A DNA stretch of 12,203 nt from Thermodesulfobacteriota bacterium (GCA_030024065.1 JASEIE010000089.1:1-12203), one strand, 5' to 3'; shown: positions 1 to 6,206, counted from the stretch's first letter. The notes: generated from the sequence alone by a model not told the origin. Translations and numbers: made by a program.

Positions 1-28
1 AGCCACCTATTAATTATAGAATATAAAT

Positions 29-46
29 ATAACTTGTTCAAGTTAT
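29..46. repeat. 18-nt palindrome at the break of the transposase remnant
   Basis: Two 8-bp arms, ATAACTTG and CAAGTTAT, are separated by TT. The palindrome overlaps the premature stop of the transposase remnant, just past the point where its protein stops resembling the family. It may be a recombination scar or an IS-end hairpin; no function is shown. The flanking 28 bases are AT-rich and contain nothing else I can name. Confidence 0.4.
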
Positions 47-306
47 TTTGCAACGACTCCTAAGTTCGTAATACCTATCCCTTTTGCAAGAGATTCTTCT
101 TTTCTTGGTACTGCAAGAATATGAACATGATTGGTCATTAAACAGTAAGCCCATATCTCAAAATCCCATTCATCGCTATATTTGCTAAGGATCCTTAAAT
201 AAAATTTTCTATCTTCATCATCGAAAAAGACGGTTTCTCTATTATTCCCACGCTGGGTGATATGATGGGGATAATTGATAGCACAAACTCTTGCTATTCT
301 AGGCAT
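43..306 (-). pseudogene. Truncated REP-associated/IS200-like (Y1, HUH) transposase remnant
   Basis: The 87-residue product matches the N-terminal half of Y1 transposases of the REP-associated tyrosine transposase group. Visible landmarks are the start MPRIARV, HHITQRGNNR (about residues 14-23), and the metal-binding HUH motif H60-V-H62 inside YCLMTNHVHIL. Family members usually run to roughly 150-300 residues and carry the nucleophilic tyrosine in a later helix. Here the match ends near GIGITNL (about residue 82) and a stop follows five residues later, so the tyrosine is missing and the protein should not transpose DNA. I see no convincing ribosome site before the ATG. It reads away from the gemA-like gene and is best treated as a decaying single-gene mobile element. 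Confidence 0.8.
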
Positions 307-349
307 GAGATGAAAGTATTAGAGAAGAGACCAATTGTCAAGAAAAATA

Positions 350-361
350 GGGAAGTGTCCC
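350..361. repeat. Small IS-type hairpin GGGA-AGTG-TCCC
   Basis: GGGA and TCCC pair around a 4-nt loop, 44 bases upstream of the transposase remnant's start codon. Short GGGA/TCCC hairpins beside REP-type transposases can be the sites those enzymes recognise, so this may be the surviving end of the element. That link is inferred from position. If correct, the mobile element extends to about base 370, which argues against starting the next gene before that point. Confidence 0.35.
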
Positions 362-411
362 TAATTTTAGCAAATTTCCCTTTTTTTCCTGATCTGGGTT
401 ATAATAACAGT

Positions 412-864
412 GTGGCTATCGGGCGGAAGAAGAAGGCGGTTGTCCATATTGCAAAAGAGAACCTCCACCTCGATGAGGACTCTTATCGCCAGATTCTGAA
501 AGGGGTGGCAGGCGTGGAGAGTTCGACGCAGTTGACCAGTGAGGGTTTTGAAAGGGTGATGAAACGTTTTCAGGAGATGGGATTTAAGGGCCTTCTCCCC
601 CACCTGTACCATCCCGTGCCAAAGGGCCGGCTCATTCCTGCCGGCAGCCCCCAGGGCCTGGAATCGATCACCTCGGGCCAGAAGGACTTTATCTCTTACC
701 TCCTGGAAGAATTGGATTGGGAGGAAGGACATTACCATGCCTTCTGCCGGCGCATCATCAAAAGACCTGCCCCCCTAACCAAACGGGACGGCCAGAAGAT
801 CATCATCGGCCTGATGGCCATATTGAGAAAGAGGTCCCTATCTCACAAAAGGAGAGAGCTATGA
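412..864 (+). CDS. GemA/DUF1018-like protein (Mu gp16 family)
   Basis: The 150-residue product resembles the DUF1018/GemA family, named for phage Mu gp16, a small regulator reported to alter host gene expression and DNA topology. Family features are the N-terminal helix KKKAVVHIAKENLHLDEDSYRQ followed by a short G-V stretch, a central ERVMKRFQEMGFKG helix, and a C-terminal domain with GQKDFISYLLEEL and a basic tail. The frame is open upstream with ATGs at 262 and 310, but these fall in or beside the transposase remnant. I chose GTG 412 because it gives the usual family length and places the conserved helix near the N-terminus; no strong ribosome site decides this. The stop overlaps the next start (ATGA at 861-864), implying translational coupling. 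No other phage genes are in view, so it is either a domesticated gene or a prophage relic. Confidence 0.7.
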   Translation: MAIGRKKKAVVHIAKENLHLDEDSYRQILKGVAGVESSTQLTSEGFERVMKRFQEMGFKGLLPHLYHPVPKGRLIPAGSPQGLESITSGQKDFISYLLEELDWEEGHYHAFCRRIIKRPAPLTKRDGQKIIIGLMAILRKRSLSHKRREL

Positions 865-1649
865 AAAAATTTGTCATGATCGGCCTGGCAGCCCTATTGC
901 TCGTCTCTCTGGGGCTGATCACCCTCAGTAAGGAAAAAACTCCTGCCTTCATTGAAATGGAGGTCAAGGGGGTGAGGATCGATGTCATTGGTCAAAGCCC
1001 GGTCGTCATCCTCAGCGACAAGGATGGGAAAAAGGCCCTCCCCATCTGGATTGGTCTGCTGGAGGCCAATGCCATTGATAAAGAATTGAGAAGTATCTCC
1101 TCTCCCAGGCCGATGACGCATGACCTCCTCCATTCCATTCTGGCACAGACCGAGGTGAAGGTGAAAGAGGTTAAAATCGTCAGCCTGAAGGATAACACCT
1201 ATTTTGCCACCCTCTTTCTCATCTTGAATAAGGAGCTGATTGAAGTTGACGCCCGGCCGAGCGATGCGATTATCATCGCACTGAAATCTAGAGTCCCGAT
1301 CCTTGTCTCAGCCAAGATTGTGGATGACCAGGGGATTGCCCTCGCCCAAAAAGACGGCTTCGGAGAGCGGCATGGAATTCGGATTCAGGAGCTCACTCCT
1401 TCTCTGGCCTCACACTTCAACTTTAAAGGGCAGAAGGGCGTATTGGTGGCAGAAGTCCTTCCCGGGAGTGTCTCAGAAATTTCTGGAATTAAAGCAGGGG
1501 ACATCATCACAAAGGTGAATCTCAAGGAGGTAGGAAGTCTTCAGGAATTTGAAGAAGTCCTCGATGCGGTCATGGCGGGAAGCTCTGTTCCAATCCAACT
1601 TTTTAGAGAGGACAAATTCCGGGAGGTGAAATTGAACCTGAAACCCTAA
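861..1649 (+). CDS. Exported bifunctional-nuclease (BFN/DUF151) domain fused to a PDZ domain
   Basis: The 262-residue protein starts at ATG 861, six bases after a GGAG ribosome site, and overlaps the stop of the gemA-like gene. Residues 1-22 are a basic start plus a hydrophobic stretch, fitting an uncleaved signal anchor or a signal peptide. Residues about 31-152 are a BFN/DUF151 domain: the opening VKGVRIDV, PIWIGLLEA (61-69) and the hallmark VDARPSDAIIIALK (129-142) are clear. Residues about 172-260 are a PDZ domain with GVLVAEVLPGS (193-203) and GIKAGDII (209-216). BFN proteins are usually cytosolic, about 140-200 residues, and proposed to have nuclease activity. Export plus a PDZ domain suggests an envelope role, perhaps binding protein C-termini. 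Substrate and activity are unknown. The domain calls are firm; the function is not. Confidence 0.85.
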   Translation: MKKFVMIGLAALLLVSLGLITLSKEKTPAFIEMEVKGVRIDVIGQSPVVILSDKDGKKALPIWIGLLEANAIDKELRSISSPRPMTHDLLHSILAQTEVKVKEVKIVSLKDNTYFATLFLILNKELIEVDARPSDAIIIALKSRVPILVSAKIVDDQGIALAQKDGFGERHGIRIQELTPSLASHFNFKGQKGVLVAEVLPGSVSEISGIKAGDIITKVNLKEVGSLQEFEEVLDAVMAGSSVPIQLFREDKFREVKLNLKP

Positions 1650-1662
1650 ACCAGTGTAATTC

Positions 1663-1756
1663 GGATTTCGGAGTGCGGATTTCGGAGTGCGAAATGCGGA
1701 ATATGCAATACAAAACTTGTAACTTGAATTTTGAAACTTGCCACTTGAAACCTGCA
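1663..1756. repeat. Short tandem repeats in a convergent intergenic region
   Basis: A 14-bp unit GGATTTCGGAGTGC occurs twice in perfect tandem (1663-1676 and 1677-1690) and decays into GAAATGCGGAATATGC. From 1714 there are degenerate copies of an ACTTGNAACTTGAA-like unit to about 1756. The block separates two converging genes (stops at 1649 and 1787). It looks like dispersed simple-repeat filler; I see no terminator stem in it. Confidence 0.6.
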
Positions 1757-1786
1757 ACAGTGGGGAGAGGGAGTGAGTGATGGGGA

Positions 1787-2194
1787 TTAGTTAAGCAGGC
1801 GTTTTATGATCGGGACTTTGACGAATTGGACCCCTTCCTCCTTCAGGGTCACTTCCTCCTCTGTCGTGGCGGTTCCCCGGATGTTTCTCTTCTCTGTCTC
1901 TCCGTAATGGATTTTGAGGGCCTCTTTGGCAAAATCGGCCCCCACATCTTCGAAATGCCTGTCCAGGTATTCCTGAATCAACCGAAACGCCTGGTGAGCA
2001 GCCCCCTCTCCCTTCTTTCTCTCTCCGTTCCCCTTTTTAATCATGAAGGGAGAAAAGGCTCTGACCACCTGAGCATCATTACAGATGGGACAGTTGATGA
2101 TGCCGGCTTCATTCTGCTCCTCATAGGAAGCGCTGTCCTTAAACCAGCACTCAAAGAGATGGCCATTTGAGCAGATAAGATCGTAAGCAATCAT
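1787..2194 (-). CDS. DUF1178 family protein, zinc-ribbon N-terminus
   Basis: The 135-residue protein has the DUF1178 layout. It opens with MIAYDLICSNGHLFE, a linker with CW and SYEEQ, then CPIC and a charged C-terminal half containing AFRLIQEYL, HFEDVGADFAKEALKIHYGE and the closing VPIIKR. C8, H12, C35 and C38 could bind one metal ion, as in FmdB-like zinc ribbons. Residues after about 50 are helical and conserved in the family but have no known activity. The gene faces away from the peroxiredoxin gene across 122 bp and converges on the BFN-PDZ gene. Family identity is clear; no function can be given. Confidence 0.88.
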   Translation of the reverse strand: MIAYDLICSNGHLFECWFKDSASYEEQNEAGIINCPICNDAQVVRAFSPFMIKKGNGERKKGEGAAHQAFRLIQEYLDRHFEDVGADFAKEALKIHYGETEKRNIRGTATTEEEVTLKEEGVQFVKVPIIKRLLN

Positions 2195-2260
2195 TTCTCA
2201 ACCCCTATTTTAATATAACATTCCAACATCAATCGGGCAAGGGATTTTTAGTGATTCAAG

Positions 2261-2290
2261 TTTCCAAAACCGAAATAAATCACTTATTCT
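2261..2290 (+). promoter_or_regulatory. Possible promoter for the peroxiredoxin-lipoprotein pair
   Basis: TTTCCA (2261-2266) and TATTCT (2285-2290) match the -35 and -10 consensus at four of six positions each, with an 18-bp spacer, 26 bp before the start codon. This lies in the 122-bp divergent gap with the DUF1178 gene. It was found by eye, and AT-rich DNA often gives matches this weak. Confidence 0.25.
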
Positions 2291-2316
2291 TAATTACTAA
2301 CAGAAAGGAGGCCCTT

Positions 2317-2880
2317 ATGAAAAGGAAGAGTTTTTACAAGCGGTTCTTTTTGATTTCCCTCTTACTATTCCTCTTTCTTCTTTCCAATGCAGAAGCGAAG
2401 AAAAAAGTGGAATGGGTTGGGAAGGAAACACTCAATTTTACTCTTCCCTCCACCTATGATCGGGTGATCAATTATGCCGATGAGTATTATGGAAAACACT
2501 ATTTGATTATCACCTTCTTCCCGGCTGCCTTCACCCCTCTCTGAACGGGCGAGATGGAGGGCCATCAGAGGAATCTCTCCCTCTATGAGCGCTTCAACGC
2601 CCGGGTCCTGGGCGTCAGTGTGGATGATGTGGCCATATTGAAATACTGGGCGAAAAGCCTGGATTTAACCTTTCCTCTCCTTTCGAATATCACCGGTTTT
2701 CTGGGCGCCTCATTCGGTGTCCAGCCTTCACCTGAGATCAAGGGCTATCCTGTATTCGGGAGACGGACGGTCGTCATCGATAAAAGCGGTATCATCCGTT
2801 ATGTTAAAGACGGATCACCTGACTACAAGGATATTCTCCTCTTTCTCAAAAAACTGAACCAGGAAGGAGGAAAGCCATGA
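2317..2880 (+). CDS. Secreted selenocysteine peroxiredoxin (AhpC/TSA-type), in-frame UGA at residue 76
   Basis: This is one 187-residue protein if the UGA at 2542-2544 is decoded as selenocysteine. ATG 2317 follows the strong site AAAGGAGG by five bases. Residues 1-27 are a signal peptide (basic MKRKSFYKR, a leucine-rich core, cleavage near NAEA/KKK). The thioredoxin fold follows, with HYLIITFFPAAFTPL then U76 and TGEM. In peroxiredoxins this is the PxxxTxxC loop with the peroxidatic cysteine exactly at the UGA. The frame then runs intact for 111 codons through VLGVSVDDVAILKYWAK, FPLLSN and RRTVVIDKSGIIRYV, all typical of AhpC/TSA. No cysteine occurs anywhere else, so this is a one-Sec enzyme without a resolving cysteine. 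The likely role is peroxide reduction in the periplasm with an unknown reductant. A nonsense mutation is the alternative but is unlikely given the position and the intact downstream frame. Confidence 0.85.
2542..2586 (+). promoter_or_regulatory. Candidate bacterial SECIS element at the UGA codon
   Basis: Bacterial SECIS hairpins lie within the coding sequence just 3' of the UGA. One fold pairs 2554-2561 with 2579-2586 (8 bp, one G-U), leaves a 5-nt bulge CCAUC, then pairs AGAG 2567-2570 with CUCU 2575-2578 under a GAAU loop. The loop begins 26 nt after the UGA and opens with G, within the known spacing. A competing fold pairs 2547-2555 with 2573-2581. Both were found by eye without energy calculation. 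Confidence 0.5.
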
Positions 2881-3488
2881 AAAGAAAAGGGATCTTGATT
2901 CTATGGTCTTTTTCCATTCTTCTGTTTTTTCTTTCCGGGTGCGCCACCATGGAAAGGGCTAAAAAACCCTATGAGGTAACTTCGCGGGGGACGTTGATTT
3001 ATGGGGGAGAGTATGAGTTCACGTTACTGCCTCAGGGTTGGAACTTGTTTTGGCCGGAGGGTGAGAGTTCAGGGGAGTTTGCCTTTGGTTTTATGAAGAG
3101 GGATCCGGGTCCTTTTCCGTCCCAATCGGTCTTTGCCTATGATGAGGAGCCTTTCGGATATTCCACAACGTTTGAGAATCGGCAGAAGGAGTTTTTCAAA
3201 CGGTTTCTCTGGAATGCTGTTTTGAAGTTTGAGATTCTGGAAAAGAAGAAGGTTGAGTTCCTTGGAAGAGAGGGTTTGTCAGTGATGGTTGAGGGGAAGG
3301 ATCCGGTGAAGAAGGAGAAGGCGAAGTCCAAGGTGATTTTTACAAAGCGAGGAGAGCGTGTCGTGGCCTTCTATATCACCCAGTGGAGGCCTATGGATGG
3401 GACTTATGATCCTTCGGCCTTTGAGGTCTTTGATAGATTTGTTCAATCCTTTAAGTATCTGAAGAAGTCTTTTTTTGAGACGCTTTAG
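2877..3488 (+). CDS. Putative lipoprotein of unknown function
   Basis: The 203-residue protein has a lipoprotein signal: KRK, a hydrophobic core, and the lipobox LSGC with acylated C22, which is its only cysteine. The position after the cysteine is Ala, giving no inner-membrane retention signal, so outer-membrane attachment is likely. The mature part has no domain I recognise. It begins with a strand-rich stretch (TSRGTLIYGGEYEFTLLPQG), and its second half alternates basic and hydrophobic strands (KKVEFLGREGLSVMVEGKD), resembling small beta-rich periplasmic lipoproteins. Its ATG overlaps the peroxiredoxin stop (ATGA), so the two are translationally coupled and probably act in the same compartment. 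A strong terminator follows 26 bp after the stop, marking this as the last gene of the unit. Confidence 0.75.
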   Translation: MKRKGILILWSFSILLFFLSGCATMERAKKPYEVTSRGTLIYGGEYEFTLLPQGWNLFWPEGESSGEFAFGFMKRDPGPFPSQSVFAYDEEPFGYSTTFENRQKEFFKRFLWNAVLKFEILEKKKVEFLGREGLSVMVEGKDPVKKEKAKSKVIFTKRGERVVAFYITQWRPMDGTYDPSAFEVFDRFVQSFKYLKKSFFETL

Positions 3489-3513
3489 GGATGTATTCTT
3501 AGCTTAGGGAGAG

Positions 3514-3548
3514 AAAAGGGGTGAGAGAAATTATCTCATCCCTTTTTT
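3514..3548 (+). terminator. Strong intrinsic terminator after the peroxiredoxin-lipoprotein unit
   Basis: AAAAGGGGTGAGA (3514-3526) pairs with TCTCATCCCTTTT (3534-3546) for 13 bp including one G-U, around a 7-nt loop, followed by the end of a six-T run. The A-run on the 5' side also gives a U-tract on the opposite strand, so it may work in both directions. Confidence 0.9.
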
Positions 3549-3599
3549 ATTAAAAAGGATCAGAACAAAGCACAGGAGAAACCCGATCAAGGATCCAAG

Positions 3600-4117
3600 A
3601 TATTGTTCAGAGATATCCTTGAGACTATCTGCGTCAAGATCTGTATCATAAATGGCTCCAACCCTTTCTTTTGTTTTATTAAGAATATGGTCGAATTCCT
3701 TTTCGTCCACGCCCAGCGCGATTTTCCCAAAGAGTTGAATGAAACGCCGGTAGGCGTCGTAGGCAAACCGCCCATCCGAGGTGATCTTAATCAATCCTTC
3801 AATGGTCTCGTCATTGAGACCCAGATTGAGGATGGTATCCATTATTCCTGACATAGAGAGGACTGCGCCCGATCGGACAGAAAAGAGGGTTCTGGGGATT
3901 TCCAAATACTTTGCCAGTTTTTTTCCTCAACCTTTTTTAGGTTGGCCTGGACTTCTTCCACCAGACCTTTGGGAAGTCTTTTTTTTGTTCTCATAGTTAC
4001 TGGATACAGGCCTTGGTAGTGACAATAAATCCGGGTGGGACAGGAAGGCCCATATGGGTCATTTCGGCCAGGCCTGCCCCTTTTCCACCGAAGAGTTTTT
4101 TATTAGTACCCTCGCCT
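3600..4117 (-). pseudogene. ppdK: Pyruvate phosphate dikinase fragment, frameshifted and truncated at both ends
   Basis: Read on the minus strand, three stretches in different frames match the N-terminal part of pyruvate phosphate dikinase (pyruvate + ATP + Pi to PEP + AMP + PPi). The first, near 4114-4000, reads [19 protein letters not shown] then [16 protein letters not shown] and hits a stop. The second, about 3990-3905, is the KGLVEEVQANLKKVEEK helix and then EKTGKVFGNPQNP. The third, 3905-3600, reads VRSGAVLSMSGIMDTILNL then ETIEGL, RFAYDAYRRFIQLFG and VDEKEFDHIL. At least three to four small indels fall mostly at A/T runs. The start codon is gone, and the match ends at about residue 200 of a protein normally near 880 residues. 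An open frame continues to 3531 but is no longer PPDK. It is a dead remnant; sequencing error cannot explain the missing ends. Confidence 0.85.
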
Positions 4118-4433
4118 TATTCAAAGAGATAGATCTACTTTGGATTTTCAACAGCATTATGATTTTTATTGAAAATTTCTATTCAATCGACTAATATCTT
4201 TTTTGACTAAAGTTGTAAGCCCCACCTTGTAGTCGGGGGACCTTATATTGGGGGTCAAGGGGATATCCCACTTGACAAGGTAAGCTTAAATACCCCACAT
4301 GCGGAGGCAAGCATCCCACGTAAGTGTACCGCCTGCAGGTTGCAAGTTTACTTTAATAGGCTTTTTAAGAAGAATTCCCTCTTTTTACACATTATAGTCC
4401 CTTTTGATCTAAAGCTGAATAAAGGAAGGTTAC
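4118..4433. other. 316-bp gene-free region with clustered inverted repeats
   Basis: No credible protein is encoded. The left third is AT-rich. Between 4220 and 4281 and again at 4299-4337 there are nested complementary runs: for example TGC(GG)AGGC at 4300-4308 faces GCCTGCA at 4331-4337 with a two-base bulge. The right end lies directly behind the fumarase-beta stop and shows no clear terminator. The region may hold an old IS200/IS605-type end, a small RNA, or only decayed DNA. Confidence 0.5.
4224..4281. other. Possible branched RNA structure or IS end
   Basis: ACCTTGT (4224-4230) is complementary to ACAAGGT (4275-4281). Inside, GACC (4239-4242) can pair with GGTC (4253-4256), and CAAGGGG (4256-4262) with CCC-A-CTTG (4267-4274), leaving a bulged A and an ATAT loop directly stacked on the outer stem. 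An alternative pairs CCCC (4220-4223) with the G-run at 4235-4239, as seen at the ends of some IS200/IS605 elements. The strand of any transcript is unknown. Confidence 0.3.
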
Positions 4434-5120
4434 TTAAAGAGGCTCTTGTTCAGGGGAGGTAATCTCACCTAATCTCTTTAATAAATAAATCTTTTTATCG
4501 CTGTAGAGTTTAGATAGCTCCATGTTGATTCTTTCATTAGCGAGAGACCATAGGTGGTTGCCTTGAGTATCAAAGGCGACGAAAAATGGGCCGAAGTTCT
4601 CCACCTCCAGAATCCACATAGCTTCTGCAATGCCCAGTTCCTCTTTCCAATATACTTCTTTGACCCTTCTTAACCCCTCGCTATAAAGAGCACCGATTCC
4701 ATATCCAACCGATGTGAGATAAACTGCGTTATATTTTTTGAAGTATTGGTAAAAATCTTCATGCATACCTGCCTTTCCAATTATCGCCCGCAAACGATAT
4801 TTTTCAAGCAGCTTCGGAATCCAGGGAGAAAATCTAAAACCAGATGTACAGGTGATGCCTGAGACCCTATATTCATTCGGTCGCACTTCAGCTCCTGCAG
4901 GAGAACTATGCATCATCACGTTATACTTATTAGTAATGTCTACGGGGGGAGGATTCCCTTTGTCAATCACATGGATGCACCATAGAGACCTCCCTGTAAA
5001 GATGCCTCCACTGAGGTAGACGATATCACCCACTCTAAGATCCTTTATGCTTTCTTCGGACAAGGGTATATTTAGTCGTACTTCTCTAAGTTCCAAATCA
5101 TCTAAGGATTCTATTTTCAT
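4434..5120 (-). CDS. Class I fumarase/tartrate dehydratase family hydro-lyase, beta subunit
   Basis: The 228-residue protein matches the C-terminal domain of class I (Fe-S) fumarases, which forms a separate beta subunit in two-subunit enzymes such as TtdB. Visible features are the swivel-domain opening (LDLREVRLNIPLSEE-like, then LRVGDIVYLSGGIFTGR, about residues 28-44), the HSSPAG turn (71-76), IIGKAGM (113-119), and the closing VENFGPFFVAFDTQGN. The usual GPTTS-x-RM loop is changed here to TCTSGFRF (about 90-97), suggesting a substrate other than fumarate. It starts two bases after the alpha stop, with GAGG inside the end of alpha as its ribosome site. It should work only with alpha, adding or removing water across a double bond next to a carboxylate. 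Fumarase, tartrate dehydratase or a novel hydro-lyase cannot be separated by eye. Confidence 0.87.
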   Translation of the reverse strand: MKIESLDDLELREVRLNIPLSEESIKDLRVGDIVYLSGGIFTGRSLWCIHVIDKGNPPPVDITNKYNVMMHSSPAGAEVRPNEYRVSGITCTSGFRFSPWIPKLLEKYRLRAIIGKAGMHEDFYQYFKKYNAVYLTSVGYGIGALYSEGLRRVKEVYWKEELGIAEAMWILEVENFGPFFVAFDTQGNHLWSLANERINMELSKLYSDKKIYLLKRLGEITSPEQEPL

Positions 5121-5122
5121 TC

Positions 5123-6121
5123 CTAAGCCTCTTGAGCTATAGTTTTTCTTCTATAATAAGGGGTAAACCAGTCTGGACTATCTTTATATTCAACCTTATT
5201 TGTCGGGTAAATTCTGGCTGACGCCCTCCTTACGGCATTGCAGTGCTGATGAATAGACATCGGCGGCCCACCCGTATGTCCATAGGCAATCTCTATATGA
5301 ACATCCATAACCGTAACATCTCCCCATAGCCCCATTGCACCGAACATGGTGGAATTGGCTAATTCTTTTAATTCTTCCTCTAAGTCGGCAACATAAGGGT
5401 CTGGATGCCGATCTCCTACCGTCCGAAGTGAGACAGCTTCCCTCCCCAGTCTGAATGATACGTCCTTATTTCCCCCAATCCCGATGCCTACTAAAGAGGG
5501 TGGACAGGCATACCCTCGATGACCATTCACGCTGATGACGTCTAAGAAGAACCTCTTCATTCCATCTATTCCGTCCCCAGGTAGAAGCCACCTGTAATCA
5601 CTTCCATAAAAACCACCCTTGTGGGAGACGGTTATCTCAATCCAATCTACCATGGGCTCAAAGCTATAAAAGACATCTGGAGCAAAAATCCCGAGATTTG
5701 TGGCAGGGTTTTCGTGGGTCAAGGGATGCACCGCATTTGATCTCAAAGGAATGTCTTTAGTAGCCCTCGCTGTAGCCCTTCTAAGAGCTTCTTCCAAAGC
5801 TACAAATCCACCGCGGATTGAAGCTTTATTTCCAACTTTAACATAAAATCGAGGAATACCCGGGTCTGAACAAATAGACAATTTTTGGCTTTCCGCCTTC
5901 TCAAAGTTTTCGATTATTTTACCCAGGACATATTTAGGAAGTTTCTTAGTCTCTCTCTGGAAAATGTCCCTTAATGACTTTTTGGCATCCTCAGGCATTT
6001 TCGTTGCGGCTCTCCAGTGTAAATAATATCCTGCTTCTTCTATGATATCCTGTTTGATAGACACTACTCCCCCAATTATCGGTTGTCCAATAAATTCTTT
6101 CAATAGTTTAAAAATTGCCAA
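5123..6121 (-). CDS. Class I fumarase/tartrate dehydratase family hydro-lyase, alpha subunit
   Basis: The 332-residue protein is the Fe-S catalytic subunit of the class I hydro-lyase family. Three cysteines stand where the family binds its [4Fe-4S] cluster: C84 in SICSDPGIP, C206 in YACPPSLVGIGIGG, and C294 in HQHCNAVRRASA. R128-S-N-A-V-H132 and THENPATN (135-142) match the substrate-site region. The first in-frame start is TTG 6121: a stop lies four codons upstream and no ATG exists before residue 42. AAAGGG is nearby but too close to be ideal, and the family match begins only around V19-V20 (a GTG), so the true start may be internal or a small frameshift may have occurred. Family members are usually 280-300 residues. 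It is separated from the ABC genes by 192 bp and coupled to the beta subunit. Oxygen sensitivity is expected from the cluster type. Confidence 0.87.
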   Translation of the reverse strand: MAIFKLLKEFIGQPIIGGVVSIKQDIIEEAGYYLHWRAATKMPEDAKKSLRDIFQRETKKLPKYVLGKIIENFEKAESQKLSICSDPGIPRFYVKVGNKASIRGGFVALEEALRRATARATKDIPLRSNAVHPLTHENPATNLGIFAPDVFYSFEPMVDWIEITVSHKGGFYGSDYRWLLPGDGIDGMKRFFLDVISVNGHRGYACPPSLVGIGIGGNKDVSFRLGREAVSLRTVGDRHPDPYVADLEEELKELANSTMFGAMGLWGDVTVMDVHIEIAYGHTGGPPMSIHQHCNAVRRASARIYPTNKVEYKDSPDWFTPYYRRKTIAQEA

Positions 6122-6144
6122 ACCCTTTGCTCATTATGCCAACA

Positions 6145-6206
6145 CATGAACTTCATGATTACATTTTTCTACAATACTACCCTATAGTGAAGTTCGAATA
6201 GTTCAT
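6145..6206. promoter_or_regulatory. Repeated GAACTTCA half-sites upstream of the hydro-lyase genes
   Basis: CATGAACTTCATG (6145-6157) is a near-perfect palindrome (6+1+6). GAACTTCA (6148-6155) recurs inverted as TGAAGTTC (6188-6195), followed by TTCGAA and GTTCAT (6201-6206). This clustering in the 192-bp gap suggests an operator and a separate promoter for the hydro-lyase pair. No regulator gene is in view, and I could not fix -35/-10 boxes. Confidence 0.3.

Noticed and set aside
367..738. Open frame of 123 codons opposite the gemA-like gene
   Set aside because: It is antisense to a gene with a clear family match, shows no family pattern of its own and has no ribosome site.
1826..2170. Open frame of 114 codons opposite the DUF1178 gene
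   Set aside because: It is the complement of a well-matched gene and its product has low-complexity Leu/Ser runs.
2317..2880. Reading the peroxiredoxin as a pseudogene or as two genes split by TGA
   Set aside because: The stop sits exactly at the catalytic cysteine, the downstream 111 codons keep the family pattern in the same frame, and the second part has no ribosome site of its own.
3531..3599. Continuation of the PPDK-derived frame into the terminator as a hydrophobic tail
   Set aside because: The PPDK match ends near 3600. The remaining hydrophobic residues come from chance translation of the intergenic DNA and terminator.
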